Below, piece by piece: positions 12,800-23,639 of a stretch of DNA of 64,000 nucleotides. The position numbers and the translations under genes are program-made. The notes beneath the pieces were generated by a model. The model did no database searches, was not told the origin of the DNA, and saw only the letters and a program-made list of their open reading frames with translations. Position 1 is the first letter of the stretch. Each line of letters starts with the position of its first letter. The stretch is from Amaurobius ferox (taxonomy: Eukaryota > Arthropoda > Arachnida > Araneae > Amaurobiidae): assembly GCA_951213105.1 (NCBI GenBank), contig OX578134.1, forward strand, positions 137,168,293 through 137,232,292, read 5' to 3'.

Positions 12800-13960
12800 T
12801 ATTCGGGGGAATAACTCAGGAATCCGAGCAGCTAAAAAGCTCAAATTTAGCATATCGTTGTCTTTTATGGTATTTATTAATGTTTTAGATTTTGAACGTC
12901 CAGTCCATCCTGGGTCTGTCACAAGAAGATATACATTTCTCAGAATAAATTAAGAACTGGAGCAGCTAGAAAACTCAAATTTAGCATACTGTTGTATTTG
13001 GTGGCATGTTTTAATATTTTGGATTTTGAACGTCCGTCTGTCATAGGAAGATATAAGTTTTTTCAGAATAAATCAAGAACTAGAGCAGCTAGAAAGCTCA
13101 AATTTGGCATACCGTTGTATTTCGTGGTATGTTTTAATGTATTAGATTTTGAACGTCCAGTCCATCCTGGATCTGTCATAGGGAGATATATGTTTTTTCA
13201 GAATAAATCAAGAACTGGAGCAGCTAGGAAGCTCAAATTTGGCATACTGTTGTATTTGGTGGTATGTTTTAATATTTTGGATTTTGAACGACCAGTCCAT
13301 CGTGAGTCTGTCATAGGAAGATATACGTTTTTTTAGAATAAATCAAGAACTGGAGCAGCTAGAAAGCTCAAATATGGCATATCGTTGCATTTCGTGGTAT
13401 GTTTCAATGTTTTGTATTTTGAACATCCAGTCCATCCAGAATCTATCATAGCATGATATATGTTTTTGCAGAATAAATCAAGAACTAGAGCAGCTAGAAT
13501 GCTCAAATTTGGCATACTGTTGTATTTGGTGGTATGTTTTAATATTTTGGATTTTAAACGTCCAGTCCATCGTGAGTCTGTCATAGGAAGATATACGTTT
13601 TTATTTTCAGAATAAATCAAGGACTGGAGTAGGTAGAAAACTCAAATTTGGCCTACCGTTGCATTTCGTGGTATGTTTTAATAGTTTGGATTTTGAACGT
13701 CCAGCCCATCCTGAGTCTGTCATATTAAGGTACACGTTTTTTCAGAATAAATCAAGAACTGGAGCAGCTAGAAAGTTCAAATTAGGCATATTGTTGCCTT
13801 TCGTCGTATATTTTAATTCTTTAGATTTTGAACCCTATCGATCCAGACCACCCATGGTTCTCCATAGGATAGCACATGACTTTGAAAATTACTCAAGAAC
13901 CAGAGCAGCTAGAAAGTTCAAATTAAGTACTCTTTATCTTTCGTGATATACTGTATTCTG
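12800..13960 (+). repeat. 135-bp satellite array, about nine units
   Basis: The marker 'agctagaaagctcaaat' recurs at about 12841, 12975, 13098, 13233, 13368, 13503, 13642, 13777 and 13918, giving a modal spacing of 135 bp. Because 135 is divisible by three, frames stay open across units, and apparent proteins of 95-114 residues with a 45-residue period arise on both strands. Stops and indels interrupt the frame from unit to unit. I therefore call it a satellite and not a protein. Confidence 0.85.
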
Positions 13961-14244
13961 TTGGATTTTGAACATGGGCTGTCCAGTCCGCCCATGGTCT
14001 ACCGCAGGAATGGCTTGGGGGAAATTCCACAGGCCAGAAATCAAGTTTTAAGAATCCACACACATATTTGTTTTGAAATACACTAAAAATAGAAAACAAA
14101 AAGTAGAAACTCCTTGTTTACTAGCTTTGATCCCTGATTTTATGTCTCCTCAAATTACTTTTTCACATCCGCCACTGGAACTGATTCTTGTATTCTGAAA
14201 CAAATCTCCAATCCAGAGGTACGTCGGAACAATAATTGAACTCA

Positions 14245-15430
14245 CAATACACTCAATTTGTTGCATATTATATACTTAATTTTTATATACTCAATTTGTA
14301 TATACTCAATTTATATATACTCAATTTGTTACATATCATATACTTAATTTGTATATACTCAATTTGTATATACTCAATATGTTGTATACTATATACTCAA
14401 TTTATATAAACTCAATTTGTATATACTCAATTTATATATACTCAATTTGTATATACTCAATTTATATATACTCAATTTGTTACATATTATATACTTAATT
14501 TGTATATACTCAATTTGTATATACTCAATTTATATATACTCAATTTGTTATATACTATATACTCAATTTATATATACTCAATTTGTATATACTCAATTTA
14601 TATATACTCAATTTGTATATGCTCAATTTATATATACTCAATTTGTTACATATTATATACTTAATTTGTATATACTCAATTTGTATATACTCAATTTATA
14701 TATACTAAATTTGTTGCATATTATATACTCAATTTATATATACTCAATTTGTACATATTCAATTTGTATAAAATCAATTTATATATACTCAATTCACATA
14801 TACTCAATTTGTATATACTCAATTTGCATATACTCAATTTATATATACTCAATTTGTACACACTCAATTTGTATATACTCAGTTTGTTGCATATAATATA
14901 CTCAATTTACATATACTCAATTTGTATATACTATAATATACATATTATATATACTCAATTTATATATACTCAATTTGTATGTACTTAATTTGTATATACT
15001 CAATTTATATATACTCAATTTGTATATACTCAATTTATATATACTCAATTTATATATACTCAATTTGTATATACTCAATTTGTATATACTCAATTTGCAT
15101 ATACTCAATTCATATATACTCAATTTGTACACACTCAATTTGTATATACTCAGTTTGTTGCATATTATATTCTCAATTTATATATACTCAATTTGTATAT
15201 ACTATAATATACATATTATATATACTCAATTTATATATACTCAATTTGTATATATTATAATATACATATTATATATACTCAATTTATATATACTCAATTT
15301 GTATATACTCAATTTATATATACTCAATTTATATATACTCAATTTGTTGCATACTATATATTCAATTTATATATACTCAGTTTGTTGCATACTATATACT
15401 CAATTTATATATACCCTATTTGTTGCATAT
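14245..15430 (+). repeat. AT-rich minisatellite, 15-bp unit 'tatatactcaatttg'
   Basis: About 75 tandem variants of 'tatatactcaattTR', mixed with longer variants such as 'ttgttgcatattatatactc', give a higher-order pattern. The YILNL/YSICI-repeat frames on both strands are translations of this array. Confidence 0.95.
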
Positions 15431-15739
15431 TATGAATATGAAAGCTTTTGGTAAGACATATTCTCACATAATTTGAGAATGTTTTTACATGTGTTCATGA
15501 AAAAAACCCGCGCAGCTCCAGTTTGATGGAACCGAAATGGTTTTGCGGGAATAACAATTCAGAAGCTTCTTCTGATTAACAAGACGGTTAATCGGAAACT
15601 ATAAAATATTTCTTTTATATAAATATAGATTTAGAAATAAAGTTCCTCATGCATATTTTGTCCTTCATTATTTATATCTATTTTTAGAATTTCCAAGATA
15701 TTTCGAGTGAAAGTAGAAAAAATGAAAAATAAACTCGTT

Positions 15740-16320
15740 CAAACAGTTACATTTTAAGATTCTTTTTTTCTTTTTTACAAAAAATAGAACTCGATCCAGA
15801 ATTCAGTAATATGCACTTATAGGGCTTTCCAAGAACTACAAATTTTTGCTTATTGTTCAAAACTAGCTCTTTTAGTTTTGAAGATATAAGCAATACAATC
15901 TTGAAAAACGAAAAATTTTCAATTTTCTTCAACTTGATAAGACGATTACTCGAATAAGAGCTCATACTCATATAAGAGCTCTCATATAAGAGATTACTCA
16001 TATAAGAGTTATTTTAAATAATAAATATGAATTTTAATACTTAATATTCTAGTACGCATTTTTGTCGTTTACTATTTATATCTATCTTTTACAGTTCACT
16101 ATATTTTCGAGTGAAAGTTGAAAAAATGAAAGAAACACTCGTTCGGAGAACTACTTTTTAAAGATTTTTCGAAAAAAATGTTCAAAATATTAAAAAATTG
16201 AAATTATTTTTATATATTCTTAATCTGGACCCTATTTCCGACAAAACAAAACAAAAATATTTACATTTTCATCTATTAGGTTCGGGGTATAAACGTCCAA
16301 AGTGTTTACATTTTTCTTAA
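15740..16320 (+). repeat. Family E dispersed repeat, copy 2
   Basis: The blocks 'cttttagttttgaagatata', 'aattttcttcaacttgata' and 'tctattaggttcgg' match the copy at 5440-6060 in order and spacing. Around 15955-16010 a short 'ctcatataagagatta' unit is locally duplicated. Confidence 0.6.
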
Positions 16321-16759
16321 AGTGTTTAAATTTTACAACCAGCAAAGTGTTTGCATTTTTCTTCGCTCCGTTTTTCCGCCAAAGAAACCCCAACCATAAG
16401 TGTTGTTCACTTCAAAATCGGATGCGTATTTAGCATTAAATTGACTACGGGATATTTTAAAATCCCCTTTAAATATTCGACTCTAAAAATATATTGCAAG
16501 CGCTTACCTGACGAAAAATTATTCTTTTACATTGATATGTACTGTCAAACAAGCAAATCCGTAAATAAAAAATCGAATGTGAGCAGCACATGACTTTCCC
16601 TGCAGACTTATATTAACGTTCTCTTTATTTTAATTAAATTTATTTCACTTTTAATTCAATTTTCGTTCTCATTCAGTTCTAAAATATCTCGAGAACGGCT
16701 AGTCCTAGTGTAATGGGGTTGGTCATATTCTTTTCGTCCTTAAAAATTACGTATTAAAT

Positions 16760-17310
16760 GAGCATTTAATGGATATATTTGAGTATACCTACTTCTTTAG
16801 TTTAGATTTTGACAATTTTTGCGGGCCATTTTGCAAAAAAAGGCAGGTCATTTTTTTCCGAATAGTACCAAAATCTAATCAGCACCAGGGTAATCCACAA
16901 GTGACTCATCTACCGAATTTTATGAAATTCGGTCTATTAGTTTTTCAGTTAGAGTGGATACAAGCTTCTGCTGGCCATTTCGCAAAAAATGCGGGTTCTT
17001 TTATCCCAAATCGTACCCAAAACTAATCAGCTCCAAAATCGCTCACAAGTGACTTACCTAGCAAATTTTGTGAAATTCGGTCCATTAGTTTTTTAGTTAG
17101 AGTGGATACAAAATCTGCACAGACAGACAGACAGACAGACACACAGACACACACACACAGACGTCACGCTAAAAATGGTTTTCTCGTATTCTAAAGGTCT
17201 CGAAACGTTTAGATCCGTCGAATACTCGAGTTGTGATTTTCGGCATGATTCCAATACTGCTATACATTACCATATATTGCAGGGAAAGTGAAAAACACAC
17301 ATGACAAACG
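16760..17310 (-). repeat. Family A dispersed repeat, copy 2
   Basis: The closest relative of positions 1-375. It carries two tandem ~160-bp sub-repeats ('gaaattcggtctattag'), a cagaca/cacaca tract at 17120-17160, the 'gacgtcacgctaaaaat' box and the hairpin end near 17265-17290. The frames at 16769-17026 and 17169-17393 are repeat translations. Confidence 0.75.
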
Positions 17311-17399
17311 GGAATAGCAGCATTAATTTTTACCACAAAACATGATATCACAAAGAATGATAAACAGGCATCAAAATTCAATGACGAACACATTTAACA

Positions 17400-17660
17400 A
17401 GTGTGGGACTTCCGCTAAATCCATAAACTCTTTGTTAAACAAAACATCCAATTCATCATCTGCCGTGAAAAATGATCGTTCTATCAAAATTGAACAAAAC
17501 TAAAGAAAGAATATCATTTGAGTAAATATATCTTTCTAAAACCGTTTCTTGTAGGCTGTGTCTCGGAAGTGAATTTTGATAAATTATTTTTCCATTGTTT
17601 TGTATAATATCTCGCTTGATATCAAATTCAGAATCACTTTTATATTATTACCTGAGCTTA
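17400..17660 (+). repeat. Unoccupied paralogue of the target of the 19-23 kb LINE insertion
   Basis: The left half ('acatccaattcatcat', 'atatcatttgagtaaata') matches 19080-19165. The right half ('gataaattattttt', 'cgcttgatatcaaattcaga', 'attattacct') matches 23025-23115. The two halves are about 40 bp apart here and about 3.9 kb apart around the LINE insertion. This sequence therefore belongs to a low-copy repeat, one copy of which received the LINE. Confidence 0.65.
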
Positions 17661-19157
17661 ACTGAAGCATGGAATGGAATATAGAAAATAATCTCAGCGT
17701 TTTCTTCATAAATGCCGCTATGAATCCAGTGCTGTTTTGTTTTGTTTTTTACATATACGTAGATATATCTAGTAGAATATTTTTAGTAATATTTGGTATT
17801 TGGCATGTCTCGTTTATGGATCTTAGCTAAAGCGCGATTGATGAAACACTGAATACTGGCTCTTTGAAAAAAGCAAGCCTTAGCTTACGGTGTATTATTG
17901 TTACTTATTTATCATTATTATAACTATTATTATTATTGTTGTTGTTGTTGCTATTGTTGTTGTTGTGTATAATTTTTTATAATTATTTAATTGCTGCTCA
18001 AAAATAAATAAACACTTTCAATAAAAAAACAATATGTAAAAAAACACTCTTGTCTACCACCAATCTCCGGTTAGCCATATCCTACAAATTACAGTTATAA
18101 TTCCTTCTAACTCGAAATAGACCCTACATTACCTTCTAACTTGAAGTGAACCCTACATTACTCTCCACTGCCGCTGATTGGAGGAAATATTTTTAAACTT
18201 CAATCCAAAAAGTTCTAGATCCCTTGCTTTAAAGACATCGCACTGAGGAGCATCCAATGAGAGCAAGAAGGGCGTATCTGAACTCCAGGCAAATGATGCG
18301 GCGACAAGGAAAAAATCAACGTATATATCAGAAATGATTATTCAAAAGAGATGAGAGAGAGTCGTGATAATATTGCAAATGATTATTCAAAAGCGATGAG
18401 AGAAAATCATATTTTAAAAAGAATGATATTATCCAAAAAAGCGAAAGACATTTTTAATTTTCCTGTAGGGATGCTGCAGACCTTTTTATGCTATTGATCA
18501 TGGTTACTTTATCATAGATAACCCTAACCGGTACACTCATGGCCCTTTCCTTACAAAGTTATTGGGGTACTTAAGGACTTTCCGAATAACCCTATATAAA
18601 AACTAAGCGACTGCAATTATTTCAAAGGCATTATAAAACCCCTTCATCAGGTCAAAAATAATGCTTACTAATCGAAAGATTAAATATAATTGTCAAAAAA
18701 TGCAAATGAAAAATTTCGCGTACGGTTTACTATTTAATTTCATTATTTTTATGTAATTCTAACAACTTAAATACGCTTAATCATTCTATTAGTAAGTGCT
18801 GCTTTTTATAAAACCTGATGAAAGAGACTCTGATGCCCTTGAAACAAGTGTAGCCATATAGTTTTATATGTCTTCTTCTATCGAGACAATGAAAGGAATT
18901 TGTATTCATTGTACCTACTAATAAAAAAATAAACACTCAAGCATCATTAATATTTACTGATACAAAGAATGCCAAGCCGAAATAAAATTTCTCAGGCAGA
19001 TTTATTTATCGATGTTCGGTTTCCGTTCAAGGCATATATTGAAGGCTTTGTTGAAATGAACATAGGCTTTGTTGAAATGAACATCCAATTTATCATATCA
19101 GATTGAAAATGATCCTCGCTAAGCAAAATATAAGAGATTAGAGTGATATCATTTCAG
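17661..19157. other. No recognisable genes; an imperfect inverted repeat
   Basis: Contains a GTT/ATT-rich microsatellite (about 17905-17970), a small duplication of 'atgattattcaaaagAgatgagaga' type near 18330-18410, and an imperfect inverted repeat. The inverted repeat has arms near 18617-18680 and 18775-18850 sharing 'cttcatcagg' and 'cttacta'. A 30-bp duplication, 'ggctttgttgaaatgaacat', lies at 19043-19085. Confidence 0.5.
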
Positions 19158-19170
19158 TAAATTTGTGGAT

Positions 19171-19678
19171 CAATAAGTAAAATACACTTTGTGCGAAAGA
19201 TGAGGAAAGCTTCAGCAACGTATATAAGCACAAATAAAGGGATAGTGCAGCATACAGCTGTTTCGAGAATACTTTTTTGGATCTCCTTTGTCAGTGCAAA
19301 AGCACCAACAAACCTGAAGTCCAAAAGATAATGAGTGCAAAGGTAGTCGTAGTGTCGTACAAGACAGAGCACCAGGCGCGAAGCGCCTTTAATCTCCAGT
19401 TTCAATATGTGGTTCTTATCGTCAAACTGTGACATTAATTCAGTGACCCTAATTGGAGGTTCGAGGTTTTTATTTACTACTTTTTATTATTTGTCCTAGC
19501 TCCTAGTGTGGCAGTTTGTTGCACATTTAGAGTTTAAGCAGTTTGGGGGGTTGATGCAGATCTAAGGGTTACCTAGCGTTTTGGCAGTTTAGAGTTTAGA
19601 ATATATATATATATATATATTTTATAAAATAATAGTCGCGAGTTTTATTTAAAACTCAGATGTTTGAGGTGGGATCTT
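19171..19678 (-). other. LINE 3' untranslated region and terminus
   Basis: It follows the RT stop codon on the minus strand. It includes an (AT)n tract at 19602-19622 and ends in the terminal motif shared with 36621-36670 and, inverted, with 22946-22970 and 36940-36970. The 93-residue frame 19154-19435 lies within it and I do not regard it as a gene. Confidence 0.65.
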
Positions 19679-21703
19679 TTAATTCCGATTATCGATGTTT
19701 AGAACAGCGCGGGGTCTCTTACGAGATTTGGCCTTGCGATGATCATAGTCATGCAGATTGAATAACAGTTCGTTTGGAACGGATGGCAAATTTCTGTAAA
19801 ATTTAAGCGCTAGCTTTTTACTTTGGGCTCTAACAGTTTTTATTTTGAAGTCATTCCTAATTACCGAGTTTCTTAAGTACCTGGGAGCTTTCCTGATAAT
19901 CCGTAGGATTTTGTTTTGTTTTGTCTCTAGGAGGTCTATTGTAGTTTTACAGGCATATCCCCATACGGGTGCTGCATACAGCATTCCCGGGCGGATGACC
20001 GATTTATAAATTAGGAGTTTATTTTGATAACTTAGATTTCCGTTTCCTATCATTGGATATAAGGCTCCTGTGGCCATATACGCTTTTTTGATTAAGTTCG
20101 TTACGTGCTGTTTCCAGGTTAGGTGGGAATCTATCGTTACACCTAGGTATTTAGTAGATTTTTCCGCTTTCAGGGCATGGTTGTTTATGTACAGAGGCGG
20201 CGGAGGTTTACGTTTTCTAGAGAAATAAATCCAATGACATTTATTGGGGTTTAATTTTATTCGCCATCTTTCCAGCCAAGTTTGGAGTATGTCTAAGTGT
20301 TGTTGTAGCTGTCTGTGCATTACTGAGACATAGGGGTGTTTTGCAAGTATCGCACTGTCGTCTGCATAGAGTGCCAGCTCTGTGTTTGGAGTCCTAGGGA
20401 TGTCGTTCAGGTATATGTTAAAGAGTGTCGGGCCCAGGATAGAACCTTGCGGTACACTACTTTTAATGAGCTTGGGTGTAGATAAGTTACCTCCTACTCT
20501 GACTTGAAAGTGTCTGTTATTTAAGTATGAGATTAAAAGTTTGACAAGTGCGTCAGGGACTTTTAAAGTGATCAATTTGTACGCTAATCCACAGTGCCAT
20601 ACTTTATCAAAGGCTTTTTGTATGTCCAGAAAAATCGCAGCTGTGGGTGTCTTGTTATTGAGACCAGAAGATATGTACTCTACCACTCTCAGCAATTGAT
20701 GAGTGGTGGAGTGCTTTGGCCGAAATCCAAACTGCTCCGGAATGATAATGTCATTCTCACTAAGGTGCGTGTTCAGTCTCTTAAGAATAATTTTCTCAGT
20801 AATTTTACTAAGTGTCGGTAGCAAGCTAATTGGTCTGTAGTTGGCTGGAATTGTGGCATCCTCACCAGGCTTATGGATTGTTATAATTATCGCTTCCTTC
20901 CATTCTTTGGGGAAATAGTTTAGTTTTAATATTTTATTTATTAAGATAGTCAAGTAACATATTACGTTTAAGGGTAGGTTTTTAACCGCAATATTTCTGA
21001 TTTTGTCGTGCCCTGGGCTTTTACGGTTTTTGAGATTTTTAATAATTTCTACTATCTCCTGCGGGGTGGCTGGGTCAATCTCAGCCGTTACCGGGGAATT
21101 CCTGAAGTTATTTAAAGTTTGACTAACCATTCTTAGGGTGTCCTGACACATTAGATCGTGGTTTGGTTGGAATTGTTTTTCATAATGGCTTGCGAGCGCC
21201 TCGGCTTTTTCCTCGTCTGAGTACGCGATTTTAGCACCATCTATTAGTGGCGGGAGCTTAATTTGAGGTTTCCTGAGTCTTTTTGCGAATTGCCAAAGCG
21301 ATACGTCTTCTGGGCTAAGGGATTCGATTAGTTCTTTATACTGTTGCTGCTTTTCTGCGACAATTTTTTCCCTGACTTTGCACGTGAGTCTGTTAAGCTC
21401 CCTTTTAAGGGCGGGGTCTCTGTTAGCCTGCCATGTCTTACGTATTCTATTTCTTTGCCTGACTAATTGTTTGACATGGTGGGAAAGTGTGGGCATTTTT
21501 GGAGACTCACGATGTGTTGTGGCAGAGGCAATTGCTCTCTTGATTTCTGTTGTGAGTGTGTGCGTGGCAGAGTCAATATCCGCCGTGCTCATTATGTTAG
21601 GTACTGCTAAGTGCGGCTCGAAGAGTGCTCTTTTGAATACTTCCCAGTTGACCCTCTCTTGTCCCAAAGAGGCTGGAAGAGGTGAGTGCAAAGGAAGATA
21701 CAA
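19679..21703 (-). CDS. Reverse transcriptase ORF2 of a Jockey-clade non-LTR retrotransposon (5'-truncated, endonuclease missing)
   Basis: The frame encodes 674 residues and is open to its natural stop. It polymerises cDNA from LINE RNA at a nicked target in the nucleus. The RT fingers, palm and thumb signatures are in order: KSPGHD (228-233), NYRPISLL (288-295), EQFGFR (323-328), FLDIQKAFDKVW (358-369, catalytic Asp360), SVPQGSILGP (416-425) and YADD (446-449, both Asp present). A KYLGV block (518-522) and the WGYA/RIIRKAPR C-terminal region typical of Jockey proteins follow. A complete Jockey ORF2 is roughly 900 residues and begins with an apurinic endonuclease. That domain is absent, and nothing upstream (21704-22030) reads as one, so the first Met is only the first in-frame ATG of a truncated copy. 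No stop or frameshift breaks the RT, which suggests a young copy, but without the endonuclease and a 5' promoter it is unlikely to be autonomous. The clade call rests on motif style. The antisense frames at 20594-20821 and 21378-21866 are shadows. Confidence 0.93.
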   Translation of the reverse strand: MYLPLHSPLPASLGQERVNWEVFKRALFEPHLAVPNIMSTADIDSATHTLTTEIKRAIASATTHRESPKMPTLSHHVKQLVRQRNRIRKTWQANRDPALKRELNRLTCKVREKIVAEKQQQYKELIESLSPEDVSLWQFAKRLRKPQIKLPPLIDGAKIAYSDEEKAEALASHYEKQFQPNHDLMCQDTLRMVSQTLNNFRNSPVTAEIDPATPQEIVEIIKNLKNRKSPGHDKIRNIAVKNLPLNVICYLTILINKILKLNYFPKEWKEAIIITIHKPGEDATIPANYRPISLLPTLSKITEKIILKRLNTHLSENDIIIPEQFGFRPKHSTTHQLLRVVEYISSGLNNKTPTAAIFLDIQKAFDKVWHCGLAYKLITLKVPDALVKLLISYLNNRHFQVRVGGNLSTPKLIKSSVPQGSILGPTLFNIYLNDIPRTPNTELALYADDSAILAKHPYVSVMHRQLQQHLDILQTWLERWRIKLNPNKCHWIYFSRKRKPPPPLYINNHALKAEKSTKYLGVTIDSHLTWKQHVTNLIKKAYMATGALYPMIGNGNLSYQNKLLIYKSVIRPGMLYAAPVWGYACKTTIDLLETKQNKILRIIRKAPRYLRNSVIRNDFKIKTVRAQSKKLALKFYRNLPSVPNELLFNLHDYDHRKAKSRKRPRAVLNIDNRN

Positions 21704-22030
21704 AGGAGATTATATACCCAAGACTTGGATTAAAAGAGAGCCAATCAGACAGCAGCATAAAGAACAGTCCAGCCAATCTGAAACGATAAACAACACAAAA
21801 GATTGGCGTGCGCCAAGACACAACAGGAATATCCCGACAAGGCTAGTCAAATCCGAACAAGAATAAATGAAGTCCAATAAGACGAAAAATAGGTTAAGAC
21901 GACACATAAGAGCCCCAAAGAAATAGAACGAAGAAAGGGGGGCAGAAATTTACAATGCACTCCGCCAGACGGCGGACAAAAATGGAGTATTGAACAAGTA
22001 CTACATTTTTAGAGTACTGGACAAATAAAT
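21704..22030 (-). other. Segment between the RT frame and the minisatellite
   Basis: Higher in GC than its surroundings and open in more than one frame on the minus strand, but without endonuclease motifs. It may be LINE sequence beyond a rearrangement point or captured sequence. I cannot assign it. Confidence 0.4.
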
Positions 22031-22940
22031 TACTAGAAAAATCTACATGCTGCATTCTCTCTCATAATCTATATGCTGCATTCTCTTCTAATCTATGCTA
22101 CATTCTTTCTCATAATCTATATGCTGCATTCTCTTCTAATCTATTCTGGATTCTCTCTCATAATCTATATGCTGCATTCTCTCTCATAATCTATATGCTG
22201 CATTCTCTTCTAATCTATGCTGCATTCTCTCTCATTATCTATATGCTGCATTCTCTTCTAATCTATGCTGCATTCTCTCTCATAATCTATATGCTGCATT
22301 CTCTCTCATAATCTATATGCTGCATTCTCTCTCATAATCTATATGCTGCATTCTCTTCTAATCTATGCTGCATTTTCTCTCATAATCTATATGCTGCATT
22401 CTCTCTCATAATCTATATGCTGCATTCTCTTCTAATCTATGCTGCATTATCTCTTATAATCTATATGCTGCATTCTCTTTTAATCTATGCTACATTCTCT
22501 CGCATAATCTATATGCCGCATTCTCTCTCATAATCTATATGCTGCATTCTCTTCTAATATATGCTGCATTCTCTCTCATAATCTATATGCTGCATTCTCT
22601 CTCATAATCTATATGCTGCATTCTCTTTTAATCTATGCTGCACTCTCTCTCATAATCTATATGCTGCTCTATTCTGCATTCTCTCTCATAATATATATGC
22701 TGCATTCTCTCTCATAATCTATATGCTGCATTCTCTCTCATAATCTATGTGCTGCATTCTCTTTTAATCTATGCTGTATTCTCTCTCATAACCTATATGC
22801 TGCATTCTCTCTCATAATCTATATGCTGCATTCTCTCTCATAATCTATATGCTGCATTCTCTCTCATAATCTATGTGCTGCATTCTCTTCTAATCTATGC
22901 TGCATTCTCTCTCATAATCTATATGCTGCATTATCATTTT
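22031..22940 (+). repeat. Minisatellite of 'atctatatgctgcattctct' units
   Basis: Two alternating unit types, about 26 bp ('ctcataatctatatgctgcattctct' shortened here by eye) and about 22 bp ('cttctaatctatgctgcatt'), repeat some 37 times. The last unit runs directly into the LINE 3' terminus ('gctgcattatcattttattt', then 'gtgctta..'). The core 'tatgctgca' is also present just upstream of the LINE 3' end at 19235-19250 (minus), so the array looks like an expansion of LINE 3' untranslated sequence. Confidence 0.85.
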
Positions 22941-23109
22941 ATTTGTGCTTATATACGTTGCTCAAGTTTATTTAAATTTATTGATGTTAAAAAGACATTT
23001 TCACTTATATTATCATAAAAGTAAATTTAGATAAATTATTTTACGATTGTTGTTTTGCCTTATATTTCGCTTGTATACGAAATTCAGATACATTTTTACA
23101 TCATTACCT

Positions 23110-23430
23110 AAAAGATGGCGAGTGTAAAATGGTTAAATTAGACAAAAAATTGCAGTAAGAAAAAAGAAAATCATTTAAATTATGAGATTCCTTTCCGCAT
23201 CCGGGTAACTCAATAGATAGAACTGTGGTCAGAGTTCATTTATACGGACTTTATGCCAACACTTGGACGATGTTGTTGGCTATAATGCATGAAATAAAAG
23301 TTGTGGATTGATCTTGTTAGCTATGATGTATGAAATAAAAATTTTGAATCTATAGTGTTATCTATGATGTACAAAATAAAAGTTGTGTGTAGATGTTTTA
23401 GGCAATGATGTTCGAAATAAAAGCAAATAA
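23110..23430 (+). repeat. Short tandem repeats with 'aaataaaagttgtg'
   Basis: Four units of about 40-58 bp containing 'gatgtatgaaataaaa' lie at about 23275-23425. The preceding sequence has no recognisable content. Confidence 0.55.
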
Positions 23431-23450
23431 TTTGTAAAGAAACTTGCTGT

Positions 23451-23520
23451 TCCAATCGGAAATCAAACCACGGATCTTCATATTCGCCAGCCGACGCTCT
23501 ACCGTTGAGCAATTGGGATG
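23451..23520 (-). mobile_element. tRNA-like head of a SINE (family S3)
   Basis: The minus strand has a canonical-looking D-arm/A box ('caacggtagagcgtcggc') and a B box ('gtggtttgatttcc'), about 35 bp apart. The cloverleaf does not close convincingly. Related heads lie at 23900-23930 (minus) and 41346 (plus), so I treat it as a SINE head or tRNA pseudogene and not as a functional tRNA. Confidence 0.6.
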
Positions 23521-23639
23521 GAATTGCAAGTTCTTACTGTCTCAGTAAACTCTGCATTCTCCTCCCGCTACTGTCAGATTGACGTGCAACTTTACAATAT
23601 GACTGACCAACTCCTGTTATCTCCTGTTATTTTTACCGA

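Larger units (their letters stand above)
19158..22985 (-). mobile_element. Jockey-clade LINE insertion with 3' ends facing out on both sides
   Basis: Imperfect direct repeats 'taaatttgtggat' (19158-19170) and 'taaatttattgat' (22973-22985) flank it, 11 of 13 bases identical. The paralogue at 17400-17660 lacks the insert. The left end, read on the minus strand, is a LINE 3' terminus ('gtgcttatatacgttgctga' to 'cacaaagtgtattttactta'). The right end, read on the plus strand, carries the same terminus ('gtgcttatatacgttgctca', 22946-22965). Between them lie the RT frame (minus) and a minisatellite (plus-oriented). The two 3' ends point in opposite outward directions, which a simple LINE copy does not show. 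Confidence 0.7.

Noticed and set aside
12992..13336. 114-residue repeat protein
   Set aside because: It covers part of a satellite whose other units carry stops and indels in that frame.
14417..15454. Long frames of YILNL / YSICI repeats (up to 159 residues)
   Set aside because: Pure translations of the 15-bp 'tatatactcaatttg' minisatellite, open in several frames and both strands.
21378..21866. 162-residue plus-strand frame
   Set aside because: Antisense to the N-terminus of the LINE reverse transcriptase, with no domain of its own.
22031..22940. CRISPR-like alternation of repeats and spacers
   Set aside because: The units are contiguous variants with no unique spacers, in a eukaryotic LINE-linked minisatellite.
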